In this document: in pieces, positions 62,943-64,000 of the stretch
How positions within the stretch are numbered: the stretch's first letter is position 1
Layout of the letters: the number at the start of each line of letters is the position of its first letter
NCBI GenBank assembly: GCA_933228675.1
Contig: OW121744.1
Span: forward strand, 101,083,622-101,147,621
DNA: 64,000 bases
Source: Stomorhina lunata
Taxonomy: Eukaryota; Arthropoda; Insecta; Diptera; Rhiniidae
Direction: 5' to 3'
Notes under the pieces: model-generated
What the model saw: the letters and a program-made list of their open reading frames with translations, nothing else
What the model was told of the DNA's origin: nothing
Databases searched by the model: none
Translations under genes and position numbers: made by a program

Positions 62943-63730
62943 AACAAGTAAGAAAGCGCTATAGTCGGTCAAGCCGACCATACGATACCCTTCACCACTA
63001 AGGTCGAAGGTGTTATTTTTCCTGTATAAAGACAAATATTTGCTAAATTTTGCCATCATACAAACATTTTCTCAAAACGTATATATTCAACCTGTTTCCG
63101 TCATTTGGACTTATATGAGAGCTAGGGTCAAATGTGGACCGATTATCTCGAAATTTGGCAAATTGATTACAGTTGTTACAAAAATTATGTATGCAAAAAA
63201 TAAACTCAAAATTTTCATTATCTTTAGATTTACGAGCGTTTTAGTTATTTTTTGTCTCATTTAGTGCGTTTTTGAAGAAGAGTTTGTATGGGAGCTATGG
63301 TCAAATGTGAACCGATTTCAACGAAATTTGGTACAGTGATTTAAGTTTATATAAGCAGTATCTGTTTTAAATTTCATGAAAAAATATCAATATTTGTGGC
63401 CAATATATCAATTCCGGGAAGTGGGACCTATGGGAGGTACCATAAATAATGGACCGATTTTGACCAATTTCAATAGCCATGGTCCTATTATCAAAAAAAT
63501 GATGTGTGCCAAATTTCATCAAATTATCTTTAGAATTGCGACCTGTAGTTTGATAACAAGGTTTACATGGGGGTCCAGCCAGCCAGACGGACGAACGGAC
63601 ATCGCTAAGTCGACTCAGAAAGTGATTCTAAGCCTATTGGTATACTAAAAGGTGGATCTAAGACAAATATTTCAATGCGTTACATACATCAGCACAAACT
63701 TATAATAACCTATGGTGATGAAGGGTATAA
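62943..63730 (+). mobile_element. mini-me-like dispersed element, copy D
   Basis: Starts AACAAGTAAGAAAGCGCTAT and ends TGGTGATGAAGGGTATAA. It is the most complete copy, and its uninterrupted GTATATATTCAACCTG serves as the empty site for the DD37E insertion in copy A. The tetranucleotide patch GCCAGCCAGACGGACGAACG lies near 63578. A short deletion near 63706 has removed part of the CCCTTTCCACC segment seen in copies A to C. Confidence 0.9.
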
Positions 63731-63990
63731 TCAATTTTTCATTCTTATCTATCCCATCTTTTTCGTCTTCACATAAACATTTGCATTTTTGCAAACATAT
63801 GCATCCAACACTCATCATGAATGCCCCTACTAAGTCTAGTATGGATGAATATTGCCTGTTTAGATTAAAAGAAAGAGTTTTTTTTTCGCTAGATTTTGGC
63901 TGTTAACGTTAAATATAAGGAAAATTTTTTTGCAAAAAACTTTAAACTTGATTTTTTCGCACCAAAAAAAAAGAAAAAAACAAAACTTAC
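63731..63990 (-). other. Donor side of the 21-kb intron
   Basis: Unique AT-rich sequence ending (minus strand reading) at GTAAGT. No other feature. Confidence 0.45.
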
Positions 63991-64000
63991 CAAAGCCAAG
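63991..64000 (-). CDS. Partial exon end at the window edge
   Basis: Only ten exon bases are visible: CTTGGCTTTG followed by a full-consensus donor GTAAGTTTTG. In phase 0, which the next exon requires, the last three codons read L-A-L, as would suit a secretion signal. That is suggestive only, given so few bases. The rest of this exon, the start codon and the promoter would lie to the right of the window. Confidence 0.4.

Overview
This window looks like euchromatic or pericentromeric DNA from a higher (probably calyptrate, blowfly-like) fly. It is very AT-rich. It contains an insect cuticular-protein exon, four copies of a mini-me-like dipteran repeat, two Tc1/mariner-superfamily transposases and a LINE fragment. 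No prokaryotic features, rRNA or tRNA genes were recognised. The species assignment is inference from these families.

My main reading is that nearly the whole window is one gene on the minus strand. A 10-nt exon end sits at the right edge (63991-64000). It is followed by a 21-kb intron, a 63-nt exon (42794-42856), a 78-nt intron, and a 3390-nt exon (39326-42715) coding for a long glycine-rich protein with three furin-like cleavage sites. Then comes a 30.7-kb intron and a last exon (8389-8601) coding for a complete Rebers-Riddiford chitin-binding domain and a stop codon. All coding junctions are phase 0 and use consensus GT-AG sites. The protein would be a secreted, glycine-rich cuticular protein anchored to chitin by its C-terminus. 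The link across the two giant introns is inference; the exons themselves are well supported.

The introns and the 3' flank are filled with tandem arrays, about 40% of the window by eye. Most arrays have a 28-31 bp period and share one 14-bp palindromic box, TTTTCTATAGAAAA, combined with an array-specific spacer. By position they are: AT-rich ~30-bp arrays (598-2717, 15310-17935, 26360-29088); the GTCTTCC/CGTCAA family (9205-10268, 11140-11975, 33470-34262, 35486-36414, 37347-38545); the GTGTATAACAC family (18610-21215); the ATAACG family (52520-55230) and its reverse-polarity relative (11976-13408). A CCTATAAAAATAGG family (56185-57925) is similar in period. An unrelated 12-bp satellite lies at 5400-7612 and, inverted, at 58840-61880. 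A degenerate ~15-bp satellite lies at 29090-29620 and 31115-32715.

Transposons are concentrated in the 21-kb intron: four mini-me-like copies (one split by a DD37E mariner-type element), two MITEs with TTA target duplications (one inside the 12-bp satellite), a LINE reverse-transcriptase remnant and a long foldback whose arm ends in an ATT microsatellite. The 30.7-kb intron holds a composite repeat block (22330-25075) with an internally deleted DD41D-type transposase. It also holds two homologous, decayed coding-like segments that each sit just left of an AT-rich array.
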